Below, piece after piece: positions 9,137 to 18,417 of a stretch of 64,000 nucleotides of DNA. The notes below the pieces were generated by a model, which saw only the letters and a list, made by a program, of their open reading frames with translations, made no database searches and was not told the DNA's origin. The stretch is from CAVUQH01 sp963774445. Lineage in GTDB: Bacteria > Myxococcota_A > Polyangia > Haliangiales > Haliangiaceae. A program made the position numbers and the translations under genes. How positions within the stretch are numbered: the stretch's first letter is position 1; each line of letters starts with the position of its first letter. The stretch lies in the NCBI GenBank assembly GCA_963774445.1, contig CAVZFC010000029.1:725647-789646 (forward strand), given 5' to 3'.

Positions 9137-12100
9137 ATGATCCGCAGTTCTGGTCGTCTCTTGGTCGTCGCAGCCGCCGTTGGCTGGAGCCTGACGATCG
9201 CCGCCTGTGCCACGAGCAGGGCCAGTGACGCCAACGACGCGGCTGTCGGCGCCGACGCCGGGCCCGCGACCCCAGACGCCGCCACCGGCAGCGGCCTGGG
9301 TGAGGACTGCACCGACAGCACCGACTGCGCCAGCGGCATCTGCTACCACCCCAACGGCTCGACCGAGCCGGGCATCTGCACCGAAGACTGCGACGGCACC
9401 TGCCCCGACGGCTACGCCTGCAAGGTGGTCAAGATCGACGACTTCACCGACCGCCGCGTCTGCGTGCCAGCCGAGGACAACTTCTGTGACTCGTGCACGG
9501 CCAACGCCGACTGCGGCGACAGCAGCGACTTCTGCGTCGAGCTGACCGGTGGCTTCTTCTGCACCGAAGACTGCACCGGCAACCCCAGCATCTGCCCGGC
9601 CGGCTTCACCTGCCAGCAGGTGGCCGGCACCGGCGACACCATCGTCGGCATGCAGTGCATGCCGCTCAACGGCATCTGCTGCATCGACGCCGACGGCGAC
9701 CAGCGCGGCCAGGGCTCCGGCTGCGTCACCACCGACTGTGACGACAACAACCCGGCGGTCTACGACGACGCCGCCGAGGTGTGCGACGGCTACGACAACG
9801 ACTGCGTCGGCGGCATCGACGTCGATCCGACCGACTGCGCCGGCGCCCTGTGCGAGCTGGGCGCGTTCGGCTATTTCGAGCGCGCCGCCGAGCCGTGCGA
9901 GAGCGGCGCCTGCACCTCGCAGTCGGCGGTGCAGTGCGGCCTGTACACCTGCGACGGCGGCGCCGAGACGGGCGACCACTGCGCCACCGCCTGCGACGGC
10001 GAGGACGACGGCAAGTGCATCCCCACCGCCCACTGTGACGACTCGACCTGCTACGACGATTTGTCCGACGGCCAGGCCTCGGACGAGAATTCGGACTGCC
10101 AGAGCGACCACTCGCAGAACGGTTTCTGCTGCGCGGCCGGCGACTGCTGCAGCGTCGCGTCGGACTGCCCGACCTTCGGCACCATCTCGCCGATCTGCGA
10201 CAGCCCGACCACCTGCCAGGGCTCGCGCGGCGAGGCGGTCTGCACCAGCAGCTACACCTGCGCCTCGACCGGCATGGTCCAGGACGACAGCGCCTGCGAC
10301 AGCAGCACGCTGGCCAATGACTGCGGCTGGTACAAGGACCTCTACTGCAGCGGCGGCACCAACCAGACGGCGCCGAGCTGCCCGACCTCCTGCTCCAGCG
10401 ACGCCGACTGCGACGCCGGCGGCTACTGCAACGCGGCCAACAAGTGCGTCGAGGACGAGGGCGACGGCGGCGTGTGCAACCAGAGCGACAGCATGGGCGA
10501 CGCCGAGTGCCAGAGCGACCACTGCCAGAACGGCTTCTGCTGCTCGGGCGGCGACTGCTGCGCCAGCGAGTCCGACTGCCCGGCCAGCTACTCCAGCCCG
10601 CCGGTCTGCACCACGCCGTCGGCCTGCCAGGGCGACGCCGACGTGGCCCAGTGCCTGAGCAACGTCTGCACCACGTCGAACAACGTGCCCGACGACTCGG
10701 CCTGCGGCACCGGCACCCTGGCCAGCGACTGCGGTCTGTGGCTGCCGATCAACTGCACCGGCAACTCGGTGCAGACCGCCCCGGTCTGCCCCAGCAGCTG
10801 CTCGACCGACGCCGAGTGCGACGCCAACGCCCACTGCGGTGGCGGCGCCTGCGTGCCCGACGAGCCGGACGGCGGCAGCTGCACCAACAGCGACGGTCAG
10901 GGCGACGCCGAGTGCCAGAGCGACCACTGTCAGAACGGCTACTGCTGCTCGGGCGGCGACTGCTGCGCCACGGCAGGCGACTGCAACGCCTACGACATGC
11001 CGGCGGTGTGCGGCGACGCCACCAGCTGCCAGGGCACCCGGGTCGACGGCGTGTGCAACGCCAGCTACCAGTGCGAGGCCCAGACCGTGGACGACGATTC
11101 CGGCTGCGGCGGCCTGGAATCCAACGACTGCGGGCCGTACCCGGCGGTCTCGTGCAGCTCGTCGCAGACCCAGAGCGGGCCAACTTGCCCGTCGTCCTGC
11201 ACCGTCGACGGCGACTGCGACGTGTCGGCGCACTGCGACGCCGGAAGCTGCGTGCCCGACCAGGGTCAGGGCGGCTACTGCGACGAGCCGTCCGACTGCG
11301 ACGGCGGCCTCTACTGCGTGGACAACGTCTGCTGCAACACCGCGTGCAACGGCACCTGCCAGGCGTGCGATCTGACCGGCAGCGAGGGCACCTGCACCGA
11401 CGTGCCCAGCGGCCAGGATCCCGACAACGAGTGCGGATCGATCAGCTGCGGCAGCTACTACTACGGCTGGGGCGGGACCGGCAACAACACCTGTTACCAG
11501 CGCGCCGACGTGTCGGCCGCGTCGGCCACTTGCAACGGCGGCGGCGCCTGCCGCACCGCGGCGCAGGAATGCCCGAGCTCCGGCAAGGGCTCCGCCACCG
11601 TCACCTGCGACGACTTCTGCCAGGATCCGACCGGCGGCAGCTGCAGCGGCACCACCGCCGGCGCCTGCACCAACGTCAGCCAGGGCAACCAGACCTGCGG
11701 CAACGGCGTCTGCCAGGTGACCGTGCCCCGCTGCGTCTCCGGTGCGCCCAACGCCTGCGTACCCAACTCCGGCGCCGCCACCACCGAGACCTGCAACAAC
11801 ATCGACGACAACTGCGACGGCACCGTCAACAACGGATCGTTCAGCGACAGCTACGAGCCGAACAACAGCTGCTCGAGCTACAAATCACTGCCGCAGGCCG
11901 GGTCCAACCAGACCCAGACCCTCAACACCATGACGGTCTACGGCGCCGGGGACAACGACTACTACAAGATCCCACTCAAGGAGACCGACTCCAGCTGCGA
12001 GAACTGCGACGGCTTCTTCCTCGACGAGGACTACCGCTCGGAGGTTTGGCTCACGGTGCCCTCCGGCGCCGGCTCGTATTGGTTCTGCACCGGAAGCGGC

Positions 12101-12307
12101 GCTTGCGGCAACGCCGACGACCACTGCCAGAACGTCCTCGCGGGCCAGACCGCCGGGTGGGACTGGCGTTTCGACGGCGCCTGCGGAAGCACGGACAGCT
12201 ACTCGCTCTACGTGCACATCTACCCGGCCAACAGCCCCGGCTACGAGTGCCTGCCGTACACCCTGACGTACAACCTCGACCCGGGCTGCGCGAGCGACTG
12301 GCCCTGA
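9137..12307 (+). CDS. Large Cys-rich repeat lipoprotein with MopE-like metal-binding segment
   Basis: Exported protein of 1056 aa. The start follows GGGGGAG (9123-9129) by 7 bases. Lipobox IAAC is at about residue 24. N-terminal Cys-rich modules are followed by an Asp-rich segment (IDADGDQRGQGSGC, TDCDDNNPAVYDD, CDGYDNDC) like the metal-binding motif of MopE-type proteins. Three units of about 125-135 residues then repeat, each with DCQSDH or ECQSDH, QNGFCC/QNGYCC and GDCC (about 10090-11275). A second ETCNNIDDNCDG motif precedes a C-terminal domain (EPNNSCSSY ... DNDYYKIPL) that resembles a PPC-type beta domain. Role unknown; adhesion or metal binding is plausible. Confidence 0.85.
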   Translation: MIRSSGRLLVVAAAVGWSLTIAACATSRASDANDAAVGADAGPATPDAATGSGLGEDCTDSTDCASGICYHPNGSTEPGICTEDCDGTCPDGYACKVVKIDDFTDRRVCVPAEDNFCDSCTANADCGDSSDFCVELTGGFFCTEDCTGNPSICPAGFTCQQVAGTGDTIVGMQCMPLNGICCIDADGDQRGQGSGCVTTDCDDNNPAVYDDAAEVCDGYDNDCVGGIDVDPTDCAGALCELGAFGYFERAAEPCESGACTSQSAVQCGLYTCDGGAETGDHCATACDGEDDGKCIPTAHCDDSTCYDDLSDGQASDENSDCQSDHSQNGFCCAAGDCCSVASDCPTFGTISPICDSPTTCQGSRGEAVCTSSYTCASTGMVQDDSACDSSTLANDCGWYKDLYCSGGTNQTAPSCPTSCSSDADCDAGGYCNAANKCVEDEGDGGVCNQSDSMGDAECQSDHCQNGFCCSGGDCCASESDCPASYSSPPVCTTPSACQGDADVAQCLSNVCTTSNNVPDDSACGTGTLASDCGLWLPINCTGNSVQTAPVCPSSCSTDAECDANAHCGGGACVPDEPDGGSCTNSDGQGDAECQSDHCQNGYCCSGGDCCATAGDCNAYDMPAVCGDATSCQGTRVDGVCNASYQCEAQTVDDDSGCGGLESNDCGPYPAVSCSSSQTQSGPTCPSSCTVDGDCDVSAHCDAGSCVPDQGQGGYCDEPSDCDGGLYCVDNVCCNTACNGTCQACDLTGSEGTCTDVPSGQDPDNECGSISCGSYYYGWGGTGNNTCYQRADVSAASATCNGGGACRTAAQECPSSGKGSATVTCDDFCQDPTGGSCSGTTAGACTNVSQGNQTCGNGVCQVTVPRCVSGAPNACVPNSGAATTETCNNIDDNCDGTVNNGSFSDSYEPNNSCSSYKSLPQAGSNQTQTLNTMTVYGAGDNDYYKIPLKETDSSCENCDGFFLDEDYRSEVWLTVPSGAGSYWFCTGSGACGNADDHCQNVLAGQTAGWDWRFDGACGSTDSYSLYVHIYPANSPGYECLPYTLTYNLDPGCASDWP

Positions 12308-12359
12308 GCGAAGTCAGCCCCTGGGCCGCTCATCCCGAGCGAAGTCCTCCAATCCGTTC

Positions 12360-12405
12360 GCCCTGAGCGTAGGCCGCGCGCAGCGCGGCCGAAGTCGAAG
12401 GGCGC
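12360..12405. repeat. REP-like inverted repeat
   Basis: Arms CCCTGAGCG and CGAAGTCGAAGGG enclose a GGCCGCGCG/CGCGGCC stem. It is the reverse-oriented member of a family also present at 12417-12459, 38121-38156, 41751-41794, 41885-41927 and 41940-41959. It lies in a convergent intergenic gap. A similar but eroded fragment (CCCTGAGCGAAGTC) occurs at 12302-12315. Confidence 0.7.
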
Positions 12406-12416
12406 GCCAGGATGCG

Positions 12417-12459
12417 TCCTTCGACTGCGGCCGCGCGTTGCGCGGCCTTCGCTCAGGAC
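12417..12459. repeat. REP-like inverted repeat
   Basis: It begins TCCTTCGACTGCGGCCGCG and ends CGCGGCCTTCGCTCAGGA, forming a long hairpin with terminal arms TCCT/AGGA and a GGCCGCG/CGCGGCC stem. It is in the opposite orientation to the element at 12360-12405 and abuts the 33-bp tandem array. Confidence 0.7.
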
Positions 12460-12656
12460 GAACGGGGATGAGCGATCAATCCTCGAACGAACGAACGGGG
12501 ATGAGCGATCAATCCTCGAACGGACGAACGGGGATGAGCGATCAATCCTCGAACGGACGAACGGGGATGAGCGATCAATCCTCGAACGGACGAACGGGGA
12601 TGAGCGATCAATCCTCGAACGACCGAATGGGGATGAGGGATCAGTCGTCGAACGGG
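12459..12656. repeat. 33-bp minisatellite, six units
   Basis: Units begin CGAACGGGGATGAGCGATC and start at 12459, 12492, 12525, 12558, 12591 and 12624. The first five are nearly identical; the sixth is diverged and contains the end of the enoyl-CoA hydratase gene (stop at 12643-12641). Read on the minus strand in that gene's frame, every unit encodes PFED or PFDD followed by a stop and SLIP, so the array seems to have grown from the gene's terminus. There are no unique spacers. The whole gap 12308-12640 consists of this array plus REP-like elements. Confidence 0.85.
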
Positions 12657-13533
12657 TCGTCGCGGGAGGCCACCGCGGCGCGGAAGCCCTCTTGCACCGC
12701 CTGGGCGGCGAAGGCGTAGCCCTCGGCGGTGTGGCGAGCCATGCCGTCGAACGCGGTGCCGAGGATCTGCGTGGCCTGCAGCCCCTGGGCGTAGACGGTC
12801 TGGTTGAGCAGTAGCTTCATCATCACCAGCTGGTTGATCGGCATGCGCGCGATGCGGCCGAGCAGCCGTTCGAAGCGCTCGTCGATCTCGTCGGCCGGCG
12901 CGCACTCGATCGCCAGGCCCCACTCGTGCGCCTCGCGCCCGGTCAGGCAGTCGCCGGTGAACAAGAGGCGCTTGGCCTTCTCCAGGCCGATCCGGTAGGC
13001 CCAGAGCGCGGTCGTCGGCACGCCCCAGACCCGCGCCGGCGGGTAGCCGATCTGGGCGTCATCGGCGATGACCAGGAGATCCGAGCAGAGCGCCATGTCG
13101 GTGCCGCCGGCGACGCAAAAGCCGTGCACCTTGCACACCACCGGCTTGTCACTGTGGAACAGGCTCATGAAGCCGCGGACGTTGCGCGACATCATCTGGT
13201 AATCGACCATCGGATCCCACGGCCGGTCGGGGCTGTGGTTCTCGGCCTGCACCATCGGATCCATCGGCGAGCCGGGCGGCCACGACGTCCCGTCGGCCAG
13301 CTCCTTCATGCCGCCCTCGGCGCTGGCGACCAGATCGTAGCCGCCGCAGAAGCCCTTGCCGTTGCCGGCCAGCGCGATCACGTGCACCCCGGGATCCAGG
13401 TTGGCGCGCTCGACGCAGGCGGTCAGCTCGCGCGGCATCTCGAAGGTGATGCTGTTGCCGCGCTCGGGCCGGTTGAGCGTGATCCGGGCGATGCGCCCGG
13501 TCACTTCGTAGGTCAGGGTGCTGAGCTCTTCCA

Positions 13534-13537
<4 letters not shown>
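12641..13537 (-). CDS. Enoyl-CoA hydratase/isomerase (crotonase family)
   Basis: Cytoplasmic crotonase-fold enzyme of 298 aa acting on an acyl-CoA thioester. Visible features are ITLNRPERGNS near the N-terminus, the oxyanion-hole segment ALAGNGKGFCGGYDL, and CVAGGTDMALCSDLLVIADD with the second oxyanion Gly. Relative to short crotonases it has an insert of about 40 residues (DGTSWPPGSPMDPM ... DYQMM). The start at 13537 overlaps the thioesterase stop (ATGA); 13534 is an equally placed Met. Pairing with a thioesterase suggests fatty acyl or related CoA catabolism. Its 3' end lies in the minisatellite. Confidence 0.88.
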
Positions 13538-14433
<896 letters not shown>

Positions 14434-14534
14434 ACGTCGGCAGTATAGGCCCGCCGCTGCCCGCCGTTCCATGGTGCCGGGCCAGGGCCGCGCCCGGGTT
14501 GCCTCGGTCGCGGTCGAACAAACCGGGCGGCGCG

Positions 14535-14819
14535 CTAGGTCCCCGCGACGAGCAGGGCGACGACGCCGATCAGGCAGAGCGCCATGAAAAAGATGGCGGT
14601 GATGCCAAAGGCGATGGCCCCGGCCTGCAGCACGCGCAGCGTGCGCACCACCTGCTGCTGGCTGCCGTCACCGGCACCGGAGACGATCTCGGCCCGAGGC
14701 ACCGGCTCGGCCATGCGGGCGCCGGTCTGTCGCGCGGCGTAACGGTAGGCGACGACGAAGACCGCGGCCGACGCCAGGCCGACGCTCCCTACCAACCACT
14801 GCAGGAGCCCGCTGCTCAC
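14535..14819 (-). CDS. Small two-helix membrane protein, unknown
   Basis: 94 aa, starting at GTG. Two hydrophobic helices (about residues 8-26 and 66-92) flank a polar central part. No family is recognised. It lies between the DUF349 gene and the thioesterase, on the same strand, 31 bases after the DUF349 stop. Strong hydrophobic periodicity and typical codon use suggest it is real, but no function can be given. Confidence 0.55.
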   Translation of the reverse strand: MSSGLLQWLVGSVGLASAAVFVVAYRYAARQTGARMAEPVPRAEIVSGAGDGSQQQVVRTLRVLQAGAIAFGITAIFFMALCLIGVVALLVAGT

Positions 14820-14850
14820 CCCTAGAGGATGGCATACCGGGCGCCGATCG

Positions 14851-17406
14851 TCACTCGGCCGATTGCAGGCTGCGCTCGCAGGCGGCGCGGAAGCGCTGCG
14901 CCAGCGCCGCGCCCTCTTCGCCGGGGACCGGACCCAGCCGCGCCCAGCTGTCCTCGAGCTCGGCGACCAGGTCGCGGATCGGCCGACCGCCGGTCTTGGA
15001 CAGCACCCCGCCGAGGGCGTTGTTGCTGAGCGCCTGCTTGAGTCGCTCGGCCATCTCGGCCGCCGACAGCGGCTTGTTGGACGCCGCGGCCTCGCTCGGC
15101 GCCAGCTCCTCGGCGCGCGCCACCAGCTTGGCCATCCGCCTGGCCGACACCGCCGGATCCAGCTCGGTGCCGGCGAGCTCGGCCGGGTGGGCCTCGGCCA
15201 CGGCGTACTGCGCCGCGCGCAACGTCTCGCCCAGCGCGGCCAGCCGCTGGCGGCTGCCGCGCGCCGCCAGCACCTCGGTGCGCAACGCCAGCAGCTCGGT
15301 CACTCGGTCAGTCACCTCGCCACCGCCGGTCAGCACGGCGTCGAGGCGCTGGCTCAGCTCGTCGAGCTTGCGGTCCTGCTCGGCCTCGAGCTCCTTGTAG
15401 TGAGCCTCGCGGCGGGCGAAGAAGGCGTCGCAAGCGCCGCGAAAGCGCTTGTTGATCGCGTCGAAGTCGCGTCGCGGCACGTGACCGACCCGCTTCCAAT
15501 CGCGCTGCAGCCCCTTGAGCGCTTCGGCCGCCTCGCGCCAGTCGGTCGACTCGGCCAGCGCCTCGGCCTCCTCGCACAGCGCTTGCTTGCGCTCGAGGTT
15601 CTTCTGCTGCTCGCCCATCGCCTGCTCGAGGTGGGGCTTGCGGCGCTCGAAGAAGTGATCGCACGCGCCACGGAATCGCTTCCACAGCACGTCGGCGTGC
15701 TTGCGCGGCACCGGACCGATCTGCTTCCACTCGGACTGCAGGCGCTTGATCTCGTCGGCGGTGGCGGCCCAGTCGGTCGAGTCCATCAGCGCCTCGACCT
15801 TCTCGCACAGCGCCTGCTTGGCCTCCATGTTGGCCTTGCGCTCTTCGCCCAGGTGCGCGCGGACGTCTTTGACCCTGGCGTAGACCTGATCGCACGCGGC
15901 CTTGAACTCGTCCCACAGCTCCTGCCCGCGTTTTTGCGGCACCGGGCCGACCTCTTTCCACGCGGTCTGCAGATCCTTGAGCTGCTTGCCCAGGTCCGGG
16001 CGGGCGTCGCCCTCGAGCATCGCCTTGGCTTTGGCCACGAGCTCCTCGCGTTTGGGCACGTTGGCCCACCGCTTCCACTCGTCGGCCTCGCGCATCTCCT
16101 GGATCTTGATGAACAGCGCCTTGTGCGCGGCGTGATAGCGGGTGACCAGCTCGTCGGCGCGGGCGCCGTGGGGGCGCGGGTTGAGCCCATCGAACGCCGC
16201 CTGCGTCTTGGTCAGCTTCTTCTCGGCGGTCTTGAGCTTCTTCAGGCCGTCCAGATCCTCGAGCTCGGCGACGATCCGCTCGAGCGCGGCCAAACTCTCG
16301 GCGCGGGCGCTGGCGTGATCGTGCTTGTGGTCGTGCCCTGGCTCGTCTCCTGGTGCTGGCTCCGATCGCGGCGCCGCCGGCGCCGTCGGCACGTCGGCCA
16401 CGGGCGCGGGCACGGCGTCACTGGCCGGCTCGGCTGTCACCGGCTCGGCTGCCACCGGCTCGGTCACCGCTGGCTCGGTCACCACCACCTCGGCCGCCTT
16501 CGCCTCGGCCGCCGCCACCGCCTCGGCGCCGTACTTGGCGCGGCGCTCGCGATAGCGCGTGACCGCCGCGGTGAAGCGCTCGGCCAGCTCGGCGTCGTCG
16601 GACGGGCCCAGCTCGCGCCACGCCGCCTCGGCGCGGTCGAGCTCGGCCGCCGCCTCGATCCACTCGTGACGCCCGGTGATCGACTCGGCCACGCGACACA
16701 GCTGCACCCGCTCGGCGTGCACCCGCTTCTCCTCGGCGGCGCGATCGTCCGGGGTCTCCTCGCGACCCATGTCGGTCAAGGTCTTGCGCGCCCGCGCGCG
16801 CACCGCCTTGGCCTTGGCCTTGGCGGCGACGACTTCGAGCAGCGCCGGGTCGGCGATGCGATCCAGCGCGGCCAGGGCGATCGATTTGTCCTGCTCGTCG
16901 ACGGCGATGGCGCGCAGCACCTCGGCGTCGGAGATGCGGCCGATGGCGACGATGCGCAGCTGCGGCGGCGCCGCCGATCGGGCGACATCGGCCAGCGCCC
17001 TGGCGTCGCGAATCTCGTCCAGCGCCGCGTCGCGCACCGCTGGCTCGCGCGCGCGCACGGCCAGGTCGGCAAGCCCGTGGGTGTCGTCGAGATGAGCCAG
17101 GCGGCCGACGATCTCGATCGCCTGAGGGACCGGTGCCTCCAGCGCGCGGGCGACCCACATCTCGCCGGCTCGCCGGGCGGCCGCCGCGGCCAGGGCCGCC
17201 TCGGATTCGGCGCGGGCGACCTCGGCCAGCGCCTCCGGATCGGCGAGCCGTTCGATGGCCAGGCGGCGCACCTCGCGGTCCTCGTCCTCGCGCGCGATGC
17301 CGAGCAACGTCTCGGTGTCGTCGGCCGTCAGCGCGCGAACCGCCTCGGCGCGGACGTCGGGATCGCTGTGCTTGTGCTTGGGGCGGAAGATGTCGCTAAT
17401 ACCCAT
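14851..17406 (-). CDS. DUF349 protein with N-terminal HEAT-like repeats
   Basis: Large cytoplasmic protein of 851 aa. The first 200 residues are HEAT/armadillo-like, with repeated units such as DPDVRAEAVRAL, DREVRRLAIERLADPEAL and RIVAIGRISDAEVL. A Pro/Ala/Glu low-complexity linker with a His/Asp patch follows. Several DUF349 units come next, each with a WK.(V/I)GPVP core and a LW..F..AC element (EVGPVPQKRGQELWDEF, QIGPVPRKHADVLWKRF, RVGHVPRRDFDAINKRF). DUF349 proteins are helical; their biochemical role is poorly known. It is 75 bases downstream of meaB on the same strand. Confidence 0.85.
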   Translation of the reverse strand: MGISDIFRPKHKHSDPDVRAEAVRALTADDTETLLGIAREDEDREVRRLAIERLADPEALAEVARAESEAALAAAAARRAGEMWVARALEAPVPQAIEIVGRLAHLDDTHGLADLAVRAREPAVRDAALDEIRDARALADVARSAAPPQLRIVAIGRISDAEVLRAIAVDEQDKSIALAALDRIADPALLEVVAAKAKAKAVRARARKTLTDMGREETPDDRAAEEKRVHAERVQLCRVAESITGRHEWIEAAAELDRAEAAWRELGPSDDAELAERFTAAVTRYRERRAKYGAEAVAAAEAKAAEVVVTEPAVTEPVAAEPVTAEPASDAVPAPVADVPTAPAAPRSEPAPGDEPGHDHKHDHASARAESLAALERIVAELEDLDGLKKLKTAEKKLTKTQAAFDGLNPRPHGARADELVTRYHAAHKALFIKIQEMREADEWKRWANVPKREELVAKAKAMLEGDARPDLGKQLKDLQTAWKEVGPVPQKRGQELWDEFKAACDQVYARVKDVRAHLGEERKANMEAKQALCEKVEALMDSTDWAATADEIKRLQSEWKQIGPVPRKHADVLWKRFRGACDHFFERRKPHLEQAMGEQQKNLERKQALCEEAEALAESTDWREAAEALKGLQRDWKRVGHVPRRDFDAINKRFRGACDAFFARREAHYKELEAEQDRKLDELSQRLDAVLTGGGEVTDRVTELLALRTEVLAARGSRQRLAALGETLRAAQYAVAEAHPAELAGTELDPAVSARRMAKLVARAEELAPSEAAASNKPLSAAEMAERLKQALSNNALGGVLSKTGGRPIRDLVAELEDSWARLGPVPGEEGAALAQRFRAACERSLQSAE

Positions 17407-17481
17407 TGGCAGCTCCGAGCGCAGTCACTCTATGCCCGATGGCGCGATGCGACAAGGGTCGCGATGGCCGGGACGACCCGG

Positions 17482-18417
17482 TCAGTCCGCCCGTGGCGAC
17501 AGGCCCATGCGTGCGGCAAATGCCTGCTGCGCCGCCTCGAACCCGGAGTGGGCGGCGAGCCAGGCGGCGGCGCCCCCATCGAGGCGACGCAGGCCGACGC
17601 GGCCGTACTGGTCGCGGACCCACTTCTCGAAGAAGTAGGCCTCTTTGTCGGCCATCGCTTTGCGCGGAAGGTCCGGCCGGGCCAGGTCGGCGACCAGCTC
17701 GTCGGTGCCGGCGCCAGTGGTCGCGCTGGTCTTGAAGATGACCGGCGGGCCGGACCGGCCCAGCCGAGCCAGGCGCAGGCTGGCCTCGAGCGCGTGATAG
17801 GCCCTCTCGGCCGCCTCCACCTGGTCGCACTTGTTGACCACGAAGGCGTCCGGCACCTCCATGATGCCGGCCTTCATGAACTGCACCTGGTCGCCGGCCA
17901 GTGGCTGGACCACCAGATAGGTGTAATCCGCAACATGCTGGATCTCGACCTCGCTCTGGCCGATGCCGACCGTCTCGACCAAGACGTAGTCGAACAGATG
18001 GTAGAGGAGGCGGCAGACCTGGAAGGTGCCGCGACCGACCCCGCCGAGGTCGCGGTCCGAGGCCTGGCTGCGAAAGAACAGCCGCTTCTCGCCCGGCGGG
18101 AAGCGCACCCGGGTGCGGTCGCCGAGCAGCGCGCCGCCCGACACGTGGCTGGACGGATCGACCGCCAGCACCGCCACCGCCACCTCCGGCTCGCGGGCAA
18201 CCAGGCGCGTGGCCAGCTGCCCGACCAGCGTCGACTTGCCCGAGCCGGGGCTGCCGGTGATGCCGATGAAGCGGGCTCGCCGCGGCGAGTCGGCCAGCGC
18301 CGCCAGCACGGCGGCGCGGTCGCCGGCGGCCTCGGCGCGCGTGTCCTCGAACAGCGACACCAGGCGGCCAATCGACAGCTTGTCGAGCGCCCGCGCGCTG
18401 TCGCCCAGCTCCTTCAT
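17482..18417 (-). CDS. meaB: MeaB/ArgK-type G-protein chaperone of the B12 mutase
   Basis: GTPase of 311 aa that protects and reloads cobalamin-dependent acyl-CoA mutases. Walker A is GSPGSGKST, the switch region carries VETVGIGQSE, and the guanine motif is NKCD. These are diagnostic of the MeaB/MMAA family. The start at 18417 overlaps the stop of the mutase gene (ATGA). Direct coupling to ecm indicates that Ecm is its client. Confidence 0.93.
   Translation of the reverse strand: MKELGDSARALDKLSIGRLVSLFEDTRAEAAGDRAAVLAALADSPRRARFIGITGSPGSGKSTLVGQLATRLVAREPEVAVAVLAVDPSSHVSGGALLGDRTRVRFPPGEKRLFFRSQASDRDLGGVGRGTFQVCRLLYHLFDYVLVETVGIGQSEVEIQHVADYTYLVVQPLAGDQVQFMKAGIMEVPDAFVVNKCDQVEAAERAYHALEASLRLARLGRSGPPVIFKTSATTGAGTDELVADLARPDLPRKAMADKEAYFFEKWVRDQYGRVGLRRLDGGAAAWLAAHSGFEAAQQAFAARMGLSPRAD

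Noticed and set aside
8978..11233. Long Val/Ala-rich open frame (751 codons) on the minus strand
   Set aside because: Antisense to the Cys-rich lipoprotein, whose signal peptide, ribosome-binding site and repeats show it is the real gene.
12459..12656. Regular 33-bp repeats considered as a CRISPR array
   Set aside because: Units are contiguous, with no unique spacers, and no cas genes are near.
12453..12923. Repetitive peptide (GLIAHPRSSVR units) read from the minisatellite
   Set aside because: It is an out-of-frame reading through the array and the enoyl-CoA hydratase gene, with no start signal; the repeat is better explained by the array itself.
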